A stretch of DNA of 64,000 nt from Anaerobacillus arseniciselenatis (GCF_001865995.1 NZ_MLQQ01000010.1:1-64000), one strand, 5' to 3'. Counted from the stretch's first letter, positions 53,838 to 62,391 are shown. Notes: generated by a model not told the origin, from the letters alone. Numbers and translations: made by a program.

Positions 53838-54841
53838 TATTTATCCTCCTTAAAATCTAAAATAATTTTTCCATATTGACCTGAAACCGCAGCTTCATAA
53901 GCTTGTTTGTAATCAGTGAACTTATATTGTTTAGAGATAATTGCATCAACATTAAAATCGTCTTGAATGAGATATTCAATACTTTTTAAGAAGTCACTCG
54001 GGAAGTTGTAAATAATCGACCCGTATAACGTTAACTCTTTCCTTACCATTTGTGTTACCGGGAAAGTAGCTTCAGGTGTTAAACCTACCATTACTAGCGA
54101 ACCTCCTGGTTTCACTAAATCGACACTTTGTTCAACAGAAGCCCTTGCACCTGCAGCTTCAATCACAATGTCAAATGTTTCACCTTTAACTTCTTGAGGT
54201 AATGCCGTGCGAATATTACCAATCTCTCTAACCTTCTTAAATTTAAATGGATTTATATCAATAGCAGTAATGTTTGCTCCTAAATAGTTTGCTAGAGTAA
54301 TAGCTAACATACCTTCCGTACCACAACCTATGATCGCAACTGTCGTCCCCTTTGTTATTTGTACTTTCTGAAACGCATGAACAATTACAGCAAACGGCTC
54401 AATAAGTACCGCTTTTTCGTCTGTCAATTCATCTGGTACTGGTAATACATACTTTGAAGAAATCGTAAATTCCTGTGAAAATACACCATCTGCATTTACA
54501 CCTAATGATTTTTTATTTGAACAAATATTAGGCATTCCGCTTTTACAGTACTCACACTCTTCACAAAACGAATTAGGTGTTACAACAACTCGTTTTCCAA
54601 TTTCAAAATCCGCCCCTTTACCAACATCAGTAATTTCACCAACAATTTCATGGCCTGGACGTATCGGATAGGTGGCGTGTGCAATTTTCCCTTTAAAAAC
54701 ACTCACATCAGATCCACAAATTCCTCCATAGATTAACTTTATTTTCACTTCATCATCTTTTAACGAGGTTGAAACGAACTCTCTTAATTCGATTTCACTT
54801 GGGTTTTTCAAATATAAACCTAACACTTTTTTCACCGCCAT
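53837..54841 (-). CDS. Zinc-dependent alcohol/polyol dehydrogenase
   Basis: This 334-residue medium-chain dehydrogenase has the catalytic zinc residues in GGICGSDVSVF and GHEIVGEI, the structural zinc cluster CEECEYCKSGMPNIC (about residues 90-104) and the NAD-binding GCGTEGMLAITLANYLGA. It resembles sorbitol or threonine dehydrogenases that oxidise a secondary hydroxyl. The ATG at 54841 touches AGAAGG; the GTG two codons later (54835) has better spacing and may be the true start. It is the first gene of the catabolic operon, behind two LacI-type operators. Confidence 0.85.
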   Translation of the reverse strand: MAVKKVLGLYLKNPSEIELREFVSTSLKDDEVKIKLIYGGICGSDVSVFKGKIAHATYPIRPGHEIVGEITDVGKGADFEIGKRVVVTPNSFCEECEYCKSGMPNICSNKKSLGVNADGVFSQEFTISSKYVLPVPDELTDEKAVLIEPFAVIVHAFQKVQITKGTTVAIIGCGTEGMLAITLANYLGANITAIDINPFKFKKVREIGNIRTALPQEVKGETFDIVIEAAGARASVEQSVDLVKPGGSLVMVGLTPEATFPVTQMVRKELTLYGSIIYNFPSDFLKSIEYLIQDDFNVDAIISKQYKFTDYKQAYEAAVSGQYGKIILDFKEDK

Positions 54842-54912
54842 CCTTCTAACACTCTCTCTTTGAGTCGTTAATTTACGTTCATTTGGCTTTCCTAGATTAG
54901 TAATGCACTATT

Positions 54913-54926
54913 TTAGATCGATCTAA
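54913..54926. promoter_or_regulatory. LacI-type operator 2
   Basis: TTAGATCGATCTAA lies 72 bp upstream of the alcohol dehydrogenase, in the divergent promoter region. Confidence 0.75.
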
Positions 54927-54981
54927 TTTACCTTCAAAAAAATATTATATTAAAAAAATACAACATAATAATGTCCTTTGT

Positions 54982-54995
54982 TTAGATCGATCTAA
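54982..54995. promoter_or_regulatory. LacI-type operator 3
   Basis: This exact copy of TTAGATCGATCTAA lies 69 bp from operator 2, centre to centre. Confidence 0.75.
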
Positions 54996-55013
54996 TAAAG
55001 ACGAGTATTACTA

Positions 55014-55027
55014 AGAAAGCGTTAACA
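55014..55027. promoter_or_regulatory. cre-like site in the divergent region
   Basis: AGAAAGCGTTAACA fits the CcpA consensus TGWAANCGNTNWCA except for the first base. It suggests glucose repression of the cluster. Confidence 0.4.
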
Positions 55028-55152
55028 TCATAGTACTATAAATCTTTTCTTTTTGCAATTACATTTATATAAATTTTCAAAATAATTGTAAAAACCATAG
55101 ACGAATTTACTCTTTTCTAGTATCCTTCATAAATATACTGCGAATTCATTAT

Positions 55153-55166
55153 TAGATCGATCTAAC
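55153..55166. promoter_or_regulatory. LacI-type operator 4
   Basis: TTAGATCGATCTAA is 20 bp before the start of the membrane protein gene, directly upstream of its G-rich ribosome site, the same placement as operator 1. Confidence 0.75.
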
Positions 55167-55186
55167 TACTGTGGGGGGGTAACTTT

Positions 55187-56536
55187 ATGAGGATATTGAC
55201 TTTTTCAGCTCTAATTTTTTTATATATTATTTCCAATTTCACAACATCAGTTTACTTATACTATAGTATTGGCACTTTTGCTTTATTAGCGCTTGTTATT
55301 TCATTTAAACATACACGTGGACTGTATCGTATTTCAGGAATTACATTTTTATTCGTAGCTACCCTTTTATTTATTTATAATGGTTTACCATGGTATACAT
55401 TTCTTTTATATTTTGACACAATGCTAGGGGTTCTTTCGTTATTTTTAGTGCTTCCATTCATTAATTCAATTATTCGAGTAGGTTTATATGATAAAAATTT
55501 AAGTTTATTGTTGCAACAAGGAATTTCTGATTTAAGCAAATTGTACAGACGTAGCTTCTTAGTTTGTCACTTTCTCGGCCTTTTTTTAAACATTGCCACG
55601 ATTCCATTACTAACTAATTCCTTAAAAACAACATTAAGCCAAATACCAAAAAACGTTGCAGAGAAATTTTATACGCAAAATTTATTACGTGCTTATGCTC
55701 TTTGTTTAGTTTGGAGCCCATTAGAAATTATGGTGATCACATCTTTAGACATAACCAATAATGAATACTATAAGCTTTTCCCAATCATTATTTCAATCGT
55801 ATTAATTATTATCCTATCGGATTGGATTTTATCTTCTTTTAAACATAAATCGCTACAAATTGAAGTTGATTTCAAAACAGAGATTTTATATAAAAGCGTG
55901 TACAAAAAAATTCTCCAAATGGTTTCAATGCTTGTTATTCTCGTTTTAATTGTAACTATTTTTCAACATTTAGCGAATCAAGGCTTCTTATTATCAGTTG
56001 TAATAATGTTAATTCCAGTATCATTATTATGGGCTTTTTTAATCAAAAAAATAAAAAGGTACTTTTTATATACCATTCCTCACTGGAAAGAAAGAACAAA
56101 AGGTTTACCTAATTACTTTTTTATGTTTTTAAGTGCTGGTCTATTTGTTGAAATGCTATCTTTATCTGAATTATTATCCTTTTTACAAGATACTTTTAGT
56201 GTACTTTCCGAAAAGACATTACTATTTTATTTAACAATTGGTGCATTCTTTTTATTTACTTCATTCATAGGATTTCATCCGCTAGTATCGCTTACTTTAA
56301 TTACCGAATTACTAAATCCAGTTTTAGCTGAAGTATCTTCAATCTCGTTAACGATTGTTCTAATTACATGTAGTCTTTCAACAGTTTTATATAGTCCTTA
56401 TAATTTATCCGTATCAATCTTAGCTGAACAACTAAAATTAAATCCTTATAAACTAGGAATGTGGAATTTATTATTTGCGATCTACTTTATGTTAGTGAGC
56501 ATTTTTATTGCATACTTCATTACTTTAATTTTCTAA
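55187..56536 (+). CDS. Polytopic membrane protein, possible permease
   Basis: This 449-residue protein has about 11-12 hydrophobic helices and short basic loops (FKHKS, KKIKRYF). Helix pairs such as LWAFLIKKIKRYF and a C-terminal LLFAIYFMLVSIFIAYFITLIF (shown in part) are typical of secondary carriers, but I recognise no family. It has its own LacI-type operator next to the ribosome site, so it belongs to the regulon. With the TRAP system already present, it may export a product, import a second substrate or act as a sensor. aroK follows after 109 nt on the same strand. Confidence 0.65.
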   Translation: MRILTFSALIFLYIISNFTTSVYLYYSIGTFALLALVISFKHTRGLYRISGITFLFVATLLFIYNGLPWYTFLLYFDTMLGVLSLFLVLPFINSIIRVGLYDKNLSLLLQQGISDLSKLYRRSFLVCHFLGLFLNIATIPLLTNSLKTTLSQIPKNVAEKFYTQNLLRAYALCLVWSPLEIMVITSLDITNNEYYKLFPIIISIVLIIILSDWILSSFKHKSLQIEVDFKTEILYKSVYKKILQMVSMLVILVLIVTIFQHLANQGFLLSVVIMLIPVSLLWAFLIKKIKRYFLYTIPHWKERTKGLPNYFFMFLSAGLFVEMLSLSELLSFLQDTFSVLSEKTLLFYLTIGAFFLFTSFIGFHPLVSLTLITELLNPVLAEVSSISLTIVLITCSLSTVLYSPYNLSVSILAEQLKLNPYKLGMWNLLFAIYFMLVSIFIAYFITLIF

Positions 56537-56645
56537 ATTATCATTTTCCTCCATCTATATCTTATGGTAAAATTCATATAGAAAATATTCATGTTGTTTA
56601 CAGCTAGTAAACAACCCTAAAAATAATCCTAGGAAGTGTATACTA

Positions 56646-57203
56646 ATGAATAATAATAAAATGGCCCTTAGAGAAAAAAGTATAGTTTTTATTGGATTTA
56701 TGGGGGCTGGTAAAACAACAGTCGGGCAGCTTGTCGCCCAGAAATTGTATCGAACATTCATTGATATAGACCAAGAAATTGAAAAAGAATACGGAATGCC
56801 AACATCTGAAATATTCAAAACCGTTGGAGAAAAAACATTTCGTGAAAGAGAAAAAGAGCTAATTTCTAACTTCTCTCAACAGAAGTTAAAAATCATTTCT
56901 GTCGGCGGTGGCGCATTTTTACAAAAAGAAATACAAGAAATTTGCTTAACAAATTGTATCGTCTTTTATTTAGATGTTTCATGGAGTTCATGGAAAGAAC
57001 GGCTAAATATTTTAATTGATAGTCGCCCTGTCTTACAAGGGAGATCACTTGAAGAAATTGAGGAGCTTTTCAATAAGAGACAAAACACTTATTCACTTCA
57101 TAACTCAAAGTTTACTACTGATAACTTAGAGGTTGAAGAAGTCGCTGATTACATTATTGAATCTTTAAAATTGGCTTGGGATATTTATGAGCCGAATCGT
57201 TGA
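56646..57203 (+). CDS. aroK: Shikimate kinase
   Basis: AroK phosphorylates shikimate at the 3-hydroxyl with ATP. The 185-residue P-loop kinase has Walker A GFMGAGKTT (residues 17-25), the substrate-binding DIDQEIE, the GGGAF loop (VGGGAFLQ) and the lid Arg region DSRPVLQGRSLEEI. AGGAAGTG lies 12 nt before the first ATG; an internal ATG at 56661 is an alternative. It is downstream of the regulon membrane protein, so it may be co-expressed with it. Simple biosynthetic duty is equally possible. Confidence 0.9.
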   Translation: MNNNKMALREKSIVFIGFMGAGKTTVGQLVAQKLYRTFIDIDQEIEKEYGMPTSEIFKTVGEKTFREREKELISNFSQQKLKIISVGGGAFLQKEIQEICLTNCIVFYLDVSWSSWKERLNILIDSRPVLQGRSLEEIEELFNKRQNTYSLHNSKFTTDNLEVEEVADYIIESLKLAWDIYEPNR

Positions 57204-57254
57204 TTTCTACTATTCAAAACGAGCAAATCAAACTTTTTATACAGACTAATAAAA

Positions 57255-57300
57255 GAAGGGGCTGTCCCATAGTGTCAAACACTTATAGGACAGCCTCTTC
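57255..57300. terminator. Bidirectional terminator between aroK and lacI
   Basis: GAAGGGGCTGTCC (57255-57267) pairs with GGACAGCCTCTTC (57288-57300), with AGTGTCAAACACTT in the loop. Confidence 0.88.
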
Positions 57301-57329
57301 TCTCATTTTAAGTAACCAGTTGCTAATAG

Positions 57330-58334
57330 CTATGTGGAACTCCGCACAACTAGTTCTGGTTGTAATATAATTCTCTGTTGTTCACGACTTTGATCCGAAA
57401 TACGCTGTTGTAGTAAATTAGCTGCTTGTGATCCAATAAGACGAGCAAATGAAGATACTGTCGTTAGTGGAGGGTTATAAAGGGATGCTTCATGGACGTT
57501 ATCGAATCCGACAATTGCCATATCTTCTCCTGGTATTAAATTAGCATCTCTTAACCCTTGCATTACGCCTAATGCGACTAAATCATTAAAACAGACTGTT
57601 GCGGTAGGGGGATTTTTCTGAAAGAGTACCTTTCTAACTGCATCAATTCCACCCTGTCGTGTTACAGAACTTTCAACAATTAATGATTCATCAACTTCTA
57701 ACCCTGTATGTTGAAATGCTTTTGAATAGCCTTCGAGCCTTTCTTTCCAAGCAGAAGAACTAGAAGAACCTCCTAAAAACGAAATCCTACGATGCCCTTT
57801 TTGAATTAAATGTTTTGTAGCTAGCTGCGTTCCAGCAGTATAGTCTATACCGACATAATCACAATCAATACTTGGTAATTCCCGTACAGCATGAACGATC
57901 GGGATATCTAAATTTTTGATTCGCTCTATTGTTTCAGGAGATGTATTAGAGACAGGACATAGAATAATTCCACCTACCCTATGCTCAAGCATCGTCGATA
58001 TAAGACGCTCTTGTTTTGCATCTGAGTCAAATGTAGTCCCTAAAAACTCAATTAGCCCAGTCTCTTCAAGTGCATTATGCACCCCTATTAGTAATTCGGA
58101 AAAAAAGGGGTTCGCTACATCAGTAATTATCAATCCAACTGTCGATGGGCTTTGCGACCTCATATTCGCAGCTACCCTATCATAAACATACCCTAATTCC
58201 CTCATTGATTTTAATACTTTTTGACGTGTTTTTTCAGTTATATTGGGACTCCCTCGGACAATTAGGGAGGCTGTCGCACGAGATACCCCTGCATGCTTTG
58301 CAACATCCAACAATGTTACGCGTTTTTTTGTCAT
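57330..58334 (-). CDS. LacI-family transcriptional regulator
   Basis: This 334-residue regulator has the N-terminal helix-turn-helix VTLLDVAKHAGVSRATASLIV (shown in part: DVAKHAGVSRATASLIV, residues 9-25), the hinge helix region VAANMRSQSPSTVGLI, and a periplasmic-binding-protein-like effector domain ending in LQPELVVRSST. It is the last gene of dctPQM-lacI, 25 nt after dctM, so its level follows that of the transporter. I infer that it binds the seven TTAGATCGATCTAA sites in this cluster. The likely effector is the imported substrate or an early product. GGTGG precedes the ATG. Confidence 0.93.
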   Translation of the reverse strand: MTKKRVTLLDVAKHAGVSRATASLIVRGSPNITEKTRQKVLKSMRELGYVYDRVAANMRSQSPSTVGLIITDVANPFFSELLIGVHNALEETGLIEFLGTTFDSDAKQERLISTMLEHRVGGIILCPVSNTSPETIERIKNLDIPIVHAVRELPSIDCDYVGIDYTAGTQLATKHLIQKGHRRISFLGGSSSSSAWKERLEGYSKAFQHTGLEVDESLIVESSVTRQGGIDAVRKVLFQKNPPTATVCFNDLVALGVMQGLRDANLIPGEDMAIVGFDNVHEASLYNPPLTTVSSFARLIGSQAANLLQQRISDQSREQQRIILQPELVVRSST

Positions 58335-58359
58335 GAAACCACCAGCCTAGATTAATTTA

Positions 58360-59634
58360 TCATCTTAAACTTAATAAATATAAAGAGATTTGCGGTACAA
58401 ATGTAATAAATAGAAGTGTAACAATCATCGCAACGAAAAATGGCATAATAGCTTTTGAGATTGCTTCTATTGAAAGTCCAGAGATCCCTGAACCTACAAA
58501 TAAGTTTACACCTAAAGGTGGTGTTATGAAACCAATTGCTAAGTTAACAACCATTATAATCCCAAAATGAATCGGGTCAATCCCTAAATTGACTGCAACA
58601 GGCAATAAAATAGGTGTTAAAATAATAATAGCAGCAAGTGTATCCATAAAACAACCAACGATTAAAAGTAATAACGTAATTAGTAGGATAATAATAATTG
58701 GATTTTCAGAAATAGATAACATCGCATCTGCTACTTGTCTTGGAATTTGTTCTACTGTTAGTAATCGCCCAAAAGCCGTTGCTGCACCCACAATAATTAA
58801 TACTGTCGATGTTGTTAAGGCAGAATCAATAAACACTTTAGGTAAGTCTTTGATTTTAAGCTCTCGATAAAGAACTAATCCCGCTATTAAACCGTACACA
58901 ACTGCAACGACCGCTGCCTCCGTAGGAGTAAAAACCCCACCATAAATCCCACCTAAAATGATGATCGGTACGAGTAGTGCCCACTTCGCTTCCCAAAAAG
59001 CCTTTATAAAATCTTTAAACGTACTTTTCTCCATACCGCGATAGCCTTTTTTTCTCGAATATATATACGTCCAAATTATTAAACCCGCGGCAACGATAAT
59101 CCCCGGAAAAATCCCTGCAATAAACATATTTCCAATCGATTGACTACCAACAACGCCATAAATAACCATCGGAATACTAGGGGGAATAATTACCCCTAAA
59201 GACCCTGCTGCACAAACAACAGCGGTTGCAAACTTTTTATCATAGCCTTGACGAACCATCGCTGGAATCATGATCCCACCAATTGCTGCAACCGTTGCCG
59301 GCCCAGAACCTGATATAGCTGCAAAGAACATACATGTTAAAATTGTCGCAATCGCAAATCCCCCTGTTCGATGTCCAACAAGCGTATTCGCTACGCGAAA
59401 AAGTCGTTCAGATACTCCACCTTTACTCATGATTTCTCCCGCTAAAATAAAAAACGGAACAGCCATTAACGGAAATGAGTCAACAGAAGTAACTAATCCT
59501 TGTGCTAAAAATTCTAATGGCATCGAGCCACTATATATAATCGTAACTAATGTCGCAACCCCGATTGCAATCCCAATTGGGACACTTAAAAGTAATAACA
59601 ATGCAAAACTACCGAATAAAACTGCTGCTGTCAT
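58360..59634 (-). CDS. dctM: TRAP transporter large permease DctM
   Basis: This 424-residue membrane protein has about 12 helices and the DctM signatures GGVSERLFRVANTLVGHRTGG, SGSGPATVAAIGGIMIPAM and PPLGVNLFVGSGISG. It is the sodium-driven transport subunit of a tripartite ATP-independent periplasmic (here extracytoplasmic) system. AAGGGGGGGG precedes the ATG. It sits 12 nt after dctQ and 25 nt before lacI. Sodium coupling suits a haloalkaliphile. Confidence 0.95.
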   Translation of the reverse strand: MTAAVLFGSFALLLLLSVPIGIAIGVATLVTIIYSGSMPLEFLAQGLVTSVDSFPLMAVPFFILAGEIMSKGGVSERLFRVANTLVGHRTGGFAIATILTCMFFAAISGSGPATVAAIGGIMIPAMVRQGYDKKFATAVVCAAGSLGVIIPPSIPMVIYGVVGSQSIGNMFIAGIFPGIIVAAGLIIWTYIYSRKKGYRGMEKSTFKDFIKAFWEAKWALLVPIIILGGIYGGVFTPTEAAVVAVVYGLIAGLVLYRELKIKDLPKVFIDSALTTSTVLIIVGAATAFGRLLTVEQIPRQVADAMLSISENPIIIILLITLLLLIVGCFMDTLAAIIILTPILLPVAVNLGIDPIHFGIIMVVNLAIGFITPPLGVNLFVGSGISGLSIEAISKAIMPFFVAMIVTLLFITFVPQISLYLLSLR

Positions 59635-59646
59635 AATGCCCCCCCC

Positions 59647-60216
59647 TTATTTCTTCTCTAGCTCATTGTGACCTTCCTTAATAGCTTCCTCTTCGCTCTC
59701 TAATAACAACTCGTGTTCTGTTTTCACATCAAACGTTTCTTCTCCAAATAATGACTTAAATTGTTTAATTAACTGCTGAATAAGTCGAATCGCTGTTAAC
59801 CCCATACCAACCGGCGTTGCCATGTAAACTAGTCCCATTGGCATATGTAGAGCTGGTGATACTTGACCCCAAGCTAGGACTTTCGCTGCAACTCCATAAC
59901 CATAAATGATGACGAACAGCGCAAAACCTAAAAATATAATGTTGGCAATTATACTTAAAACAACCTTCAATTTATCTTTTAACATGATAAGAACAACATC
60001 CACTTTAATATGACGCTGCTTTTTTACCCCATAGCTAATTCCGATATAAACGAGCCATATGAAACAATATCTCGCTAACTCCTCTGACCAGGCAAGTGAA
60101 GAACCTAAAACAAATCTCATAAACACTTGTAACGCAATAACTACTACCATAATGACTGAGAAAATGACTAATAGAGATTCTTCTACATGTTCATCAAGCC
60201 ACTTTAATATTTTCAT
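59647..60216 (-). CDS. dctQ: TRAP transporter small permease DctQ
   Basis: This 189-residue protein has four membrane helices and the DctQ features VFMRFVLGSSLAWSEELARYCFIW and GVKKQRHIKVDVV (each shown in part). A C-terminal acidic tail of about 35 residues (ELLLESEEEAIKEGHNELEKK region) is longer than usual. It joins DctM to make the membrane complex. AAGGAGGGA precedes the ATG. It is separated from dctP by 342 bp holding a repeat element, so the ratio of binding protein to permease may be set there. Confidence 0.92.
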   Translation of the reverse strand: MKILKWLDEHVEESLLVIFSVIMVVVIALQVFMRFVLGSSLAWSEELARYCFIWLVYIGISYGVKKQRHIKVDVVLIMLKDKLKVVLSIIANIIFLGFALFVIIYGYGVAAKVLAWGQVSPALHMPMGLVYMATPVGMGLTAIRLIQQLIKQFKSLFGEETFDVKTEHELLLESEEEAIKEGHNELEKK

Positions 60217-60425
60217 GTATGTCCCTCCTTAAATAAATCGTAAAAACTATATACAATCTTTTTTCACCGTCACTTTTGACCACATCTTTCTGTAGAAAAT
60301 TAAGTCAAAAGAAAAACAAAACTGTATACCTTTATGTTTTAAGATATATACTTTTGTTTACCCTTTAATAAATGATTGACTTTAGAATTTGTATTAGATA
60401 TTAAGCTTAGTTTTCTACAGAGTAT

Positions 60426-60544
60426 GGAACTGTCCAATAAGTGTCTGATACCAGGGGGAATTCCCCTAAATATAAATGAGCAAATTTATTATCTGTCTAC
60501 AATTTATTCTTAACGGTGTCAGACACTTTGTTTTTGGACAGTCC
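60426..60544. repeat. Inverted repeat between dctP and dctQ
   Basis: The left arm has GGAACTGTCCAATAAGTGTC then TGATACC; the right arm has GGTGTCAGACACTTTG then GGACAGTCC. The arms pair to form a long hairpin within the operon. The rest of the 60217-60558 gap is AT-rich. Confidence 0.7.
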
Positions 60545-60558
60545 TATCAAAATTTCAA

Positions 60559-61599
60559 CTATTGTTGAATTGCTTCTAATAATTGATTAACGAATTCTTC
60601 GCCAATTCTTGAAGAATATTTTTCATAGACTGGAGTCACTGCTTCAAAAAACTTTTCAAACTCTTCATCAGTTAATTCGGTAATCGTCATACCTTCTTCT
60701 TCTAAAAATGCAAATGCTTCAATATCTTCCTGCTGATTTAATTCCCTTTGATAATCTCTAGCTTCATCGGCAGCGATTGTAATAATTTCCTTCTCTTCAT
60801 CCGTTAAAGTATTCCAAAAAGCTTCACTAATCATAAAAAGGCTCGCATTATAAATATGGTTCGTTTTTGTAATATAATCTTGCACTTCATAGAAGTTCGT
60901 TGTCGTTACATTACCCACTGGATTTTCTTGACCATCAACTACCCCTTGTTGTAATCCTGTAAATAGTTCAGTAAATGCCATCGGTGTAGGATTAGCACCT
61001 AATTCACGCCAGAAATCAATATGAAGATCATTTTCTAACGTACGAATATCTAATCCTCTAATATCGTCAATTGTAGCAACTTCTCTTACGTTGTTCGTTA
61101 AGTGCCTAAATCCATTTTCCCAATAGTTTAAACCGATAACTCCTTGATCTGGTAGATCATTAAGTAATTCTTCACCAATCGGACCGTCTAAAATTTCATA
61201 TGCAATTTCTGCTGTCGGAAACAAAAATGGAAAGTCAAACACAGTAAAACGTGGTGCAAATTGAGCTACAGGTCCCGTTGAAATTGTTGTCCCTTGAATC
61301 GAACCAAATTGTAACCCTTCGAAAACTTCACGGTCACCACCTAATTGTCCATTAGGGTATACTTCTACTTCAATTGAGCCATTTGTCTCTCTTTCAACTA
61401 TTTCAGCAAATCTATATAACCCTTGTGTAAGTGATCTTTCTTCAGGTGTTGCCACGGCCATTCTCATTGTTTTTACATCTCCATTTGAACCCCCGTCCCC
61501 GTTCGTATCCCCATTTGGCGAAGTGTTTCCTGTTTCGTTTGAACATGCTCCAAGAATTAATAAAATAGCTAATAACAACACGGAATAAACTTTTTTCAT
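60559..61599 (-). CDS. dctP: TRAP transporter solute-binding lipoprotein DctP
   Basis: This 346-residue lipoprotein has a signal peptide with lipobox LGAC (Cys19), a Gly/Asn-rich linker (residues 22-40), and a DctP-type binding domain: EIVERETNGSIEVEVYPNGQLGGDRE (shown in part: SIEVEVYPNGQLGG), RTLENDLHIDFWRELGANPTP and GVVDGQENPVGN. The Arg of RTLEN normally holds the substrate carboxylate, so a carboxylate ligand is likely. GGGGTG precedes the ATG. It is first in dctPQM-lacI. Confidence 0.93.
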   Translation of the reverse strand: MKKVYSVLLLAILLILGACSNETGNTSPNGDTNGDGGSNGDVKTMRMAVATPEERSLTQGLYRFAEIVERETNGSIEVEVYPNGQLGGDREVFEGLQFGSIQGTTISTGPVAQFAPRFTVFDFPFLFPTAEIAYEILDGPIGEELLNDLPDQGVIGLNYWENGFRHLTNNVREVATIDDIRGLDIRTLENDLHIDFWRELGANPTPMAFTELFTGLQQGVVDGQENPVGNVTTTNFYEVQDYITKTNHIYNASLFMISEAFWNTLTDEEKEIITIAADEARDYQRELNQQEDIEAFAFLEEEGMTITELTDEEFEKFFEAVTPVYEKYSSRIGEEFVNQLLEAIQQ

Positions 61600-61735
61600 A
61601 TTTACACCCCTATTTTAGATTTGTGTTTATAAACCTATTAGTCTAGCACCCCAAAAACAATAATAATGTTGTTTACATTATAGTGGAATAGAAAGCATAA
61701 ATCATAGAATTTCTTTTTATAATTCAGTTATTTTC

Positions 61736-61749
61736 TGACAGCGCTTTCA
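61736..61749. promoter_or_regulatory. cre-like site upstream of dctP
   Basis: TGACAGCGCTTTCA matches the CcpA consensus TGWAANCGNTNWCA at all but one position and is nearly palindromic. It lies 137 bp before dctP. Confidence 0.55.
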
Positions 61750-61911
61750 AAACAACTATAACTTTAGATACGAAATTCGCTTTAACATTGTTATTTTGTT
61801 ATTCCTTGAAAATAAATCGCTTACATTTTTAATTAAATTATATTTGCGATTTATGCTTAACTCCCCCCCATCCTTATTTAGTGCATATGACTGATCGTCG
61901 CTAACAATTAA

Positions 61912-61925
61912 TTAGATCGATCTAA
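61912..61925. promoter_or_regulatory. LacI-type operator 5
   Basis: The exact core TTAGATCGATCTAA is embedded in a 24-bp perfect palindrome (61907-61930), the longest of the set. Confidence 0.75.
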
Positions 61926-61988
61926 TTAATCTCACAAAAAAATAAATGTTATTACTTTTAAAATTTAATCCATAATATTGCGACTATT

Positions 61989-62002
61989 TTAGATCGATCT
62001 AA
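61989..62002. promoter_or_regulatory. LacI-type operator 6
   Basis: This exact core copy lies 77 bp from operator 5. Both lie between the HPr-like gene and dctP, upstream of the TRAP operon. The rest of the 61600-62113 gap is AT-rich with no gene. Confidence 0.75.
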
Positions 62003-62113
62003 CATTTAACTTCATTCTACACATTATTTGTCTATTTTTCAACCATATTTAAAATTTTCTAAATAATTTTTCTCATTCGTTATTTTTTTATTATAAATTC
62101 CTCTTATTGTTTC

Positions 62114-62371
62114 TCACGTTAGATATTCTACTACTTTTATTAGAGCCTCTTCACAATCTTCTCCTACTGCTTTAATTGTTATCTGATCTTTATTTTGTAG
62201 TCGAAGCGTAATTAGTCCTAAAAAGCTCTTTAGGTTTATTTCTCTTACACTTCCATTCAAGAACTTTTCGAGAAATATTTCTGAACGATAAGGTTGCACT
62301 AATTTGCTCAATTCTATAATGGTTTGATCCTCTGAAATATTAATGATTATCTTTTGCGAGACTGTCTTCAT
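62114..62371 (-). CDS. HPr-like protein without the phospho-His (Crh-like)
   Basis: This 85-residue protein has the HPr fold pattern: beta strand TVSQKIIINI, helix LVQPYRSEIFLEKF, the loop-helix EINLKSFLGLITL and final GEDCEEALIKVVEYL. HPr carries His15; here that position aligns with Gln26, as Gln15 in Crh. The regulatory serine equivalent to Ser46 is kept (Ser49 in NLKSFLGL). It therefore cannot pass phosphate in the PTS but could be phosphorylated by HPr kinase and bind CcpA or another regulator. AAGGGGTG precedes the ATG. LacI-type operators flank it on both sides. Confidence 0.75.
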   Translation of the reverse strand: MKTVSQKIIINISEDQTIIELSKLVQPYRSEIFLEKFLNGSVREINLKSFLGLITLRLQNKDQITIKAVGEDCEEALIKVVEYLT

Positions 62372-62391
62372 GATATCACCCCTTCCCTTTT

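Noticed and set aside
59270..59671. Open frame antisense to dctM
   Set aside because: It is a shadow of the dctM reading frame with low-complexity Pro/Ala/Ile translation.
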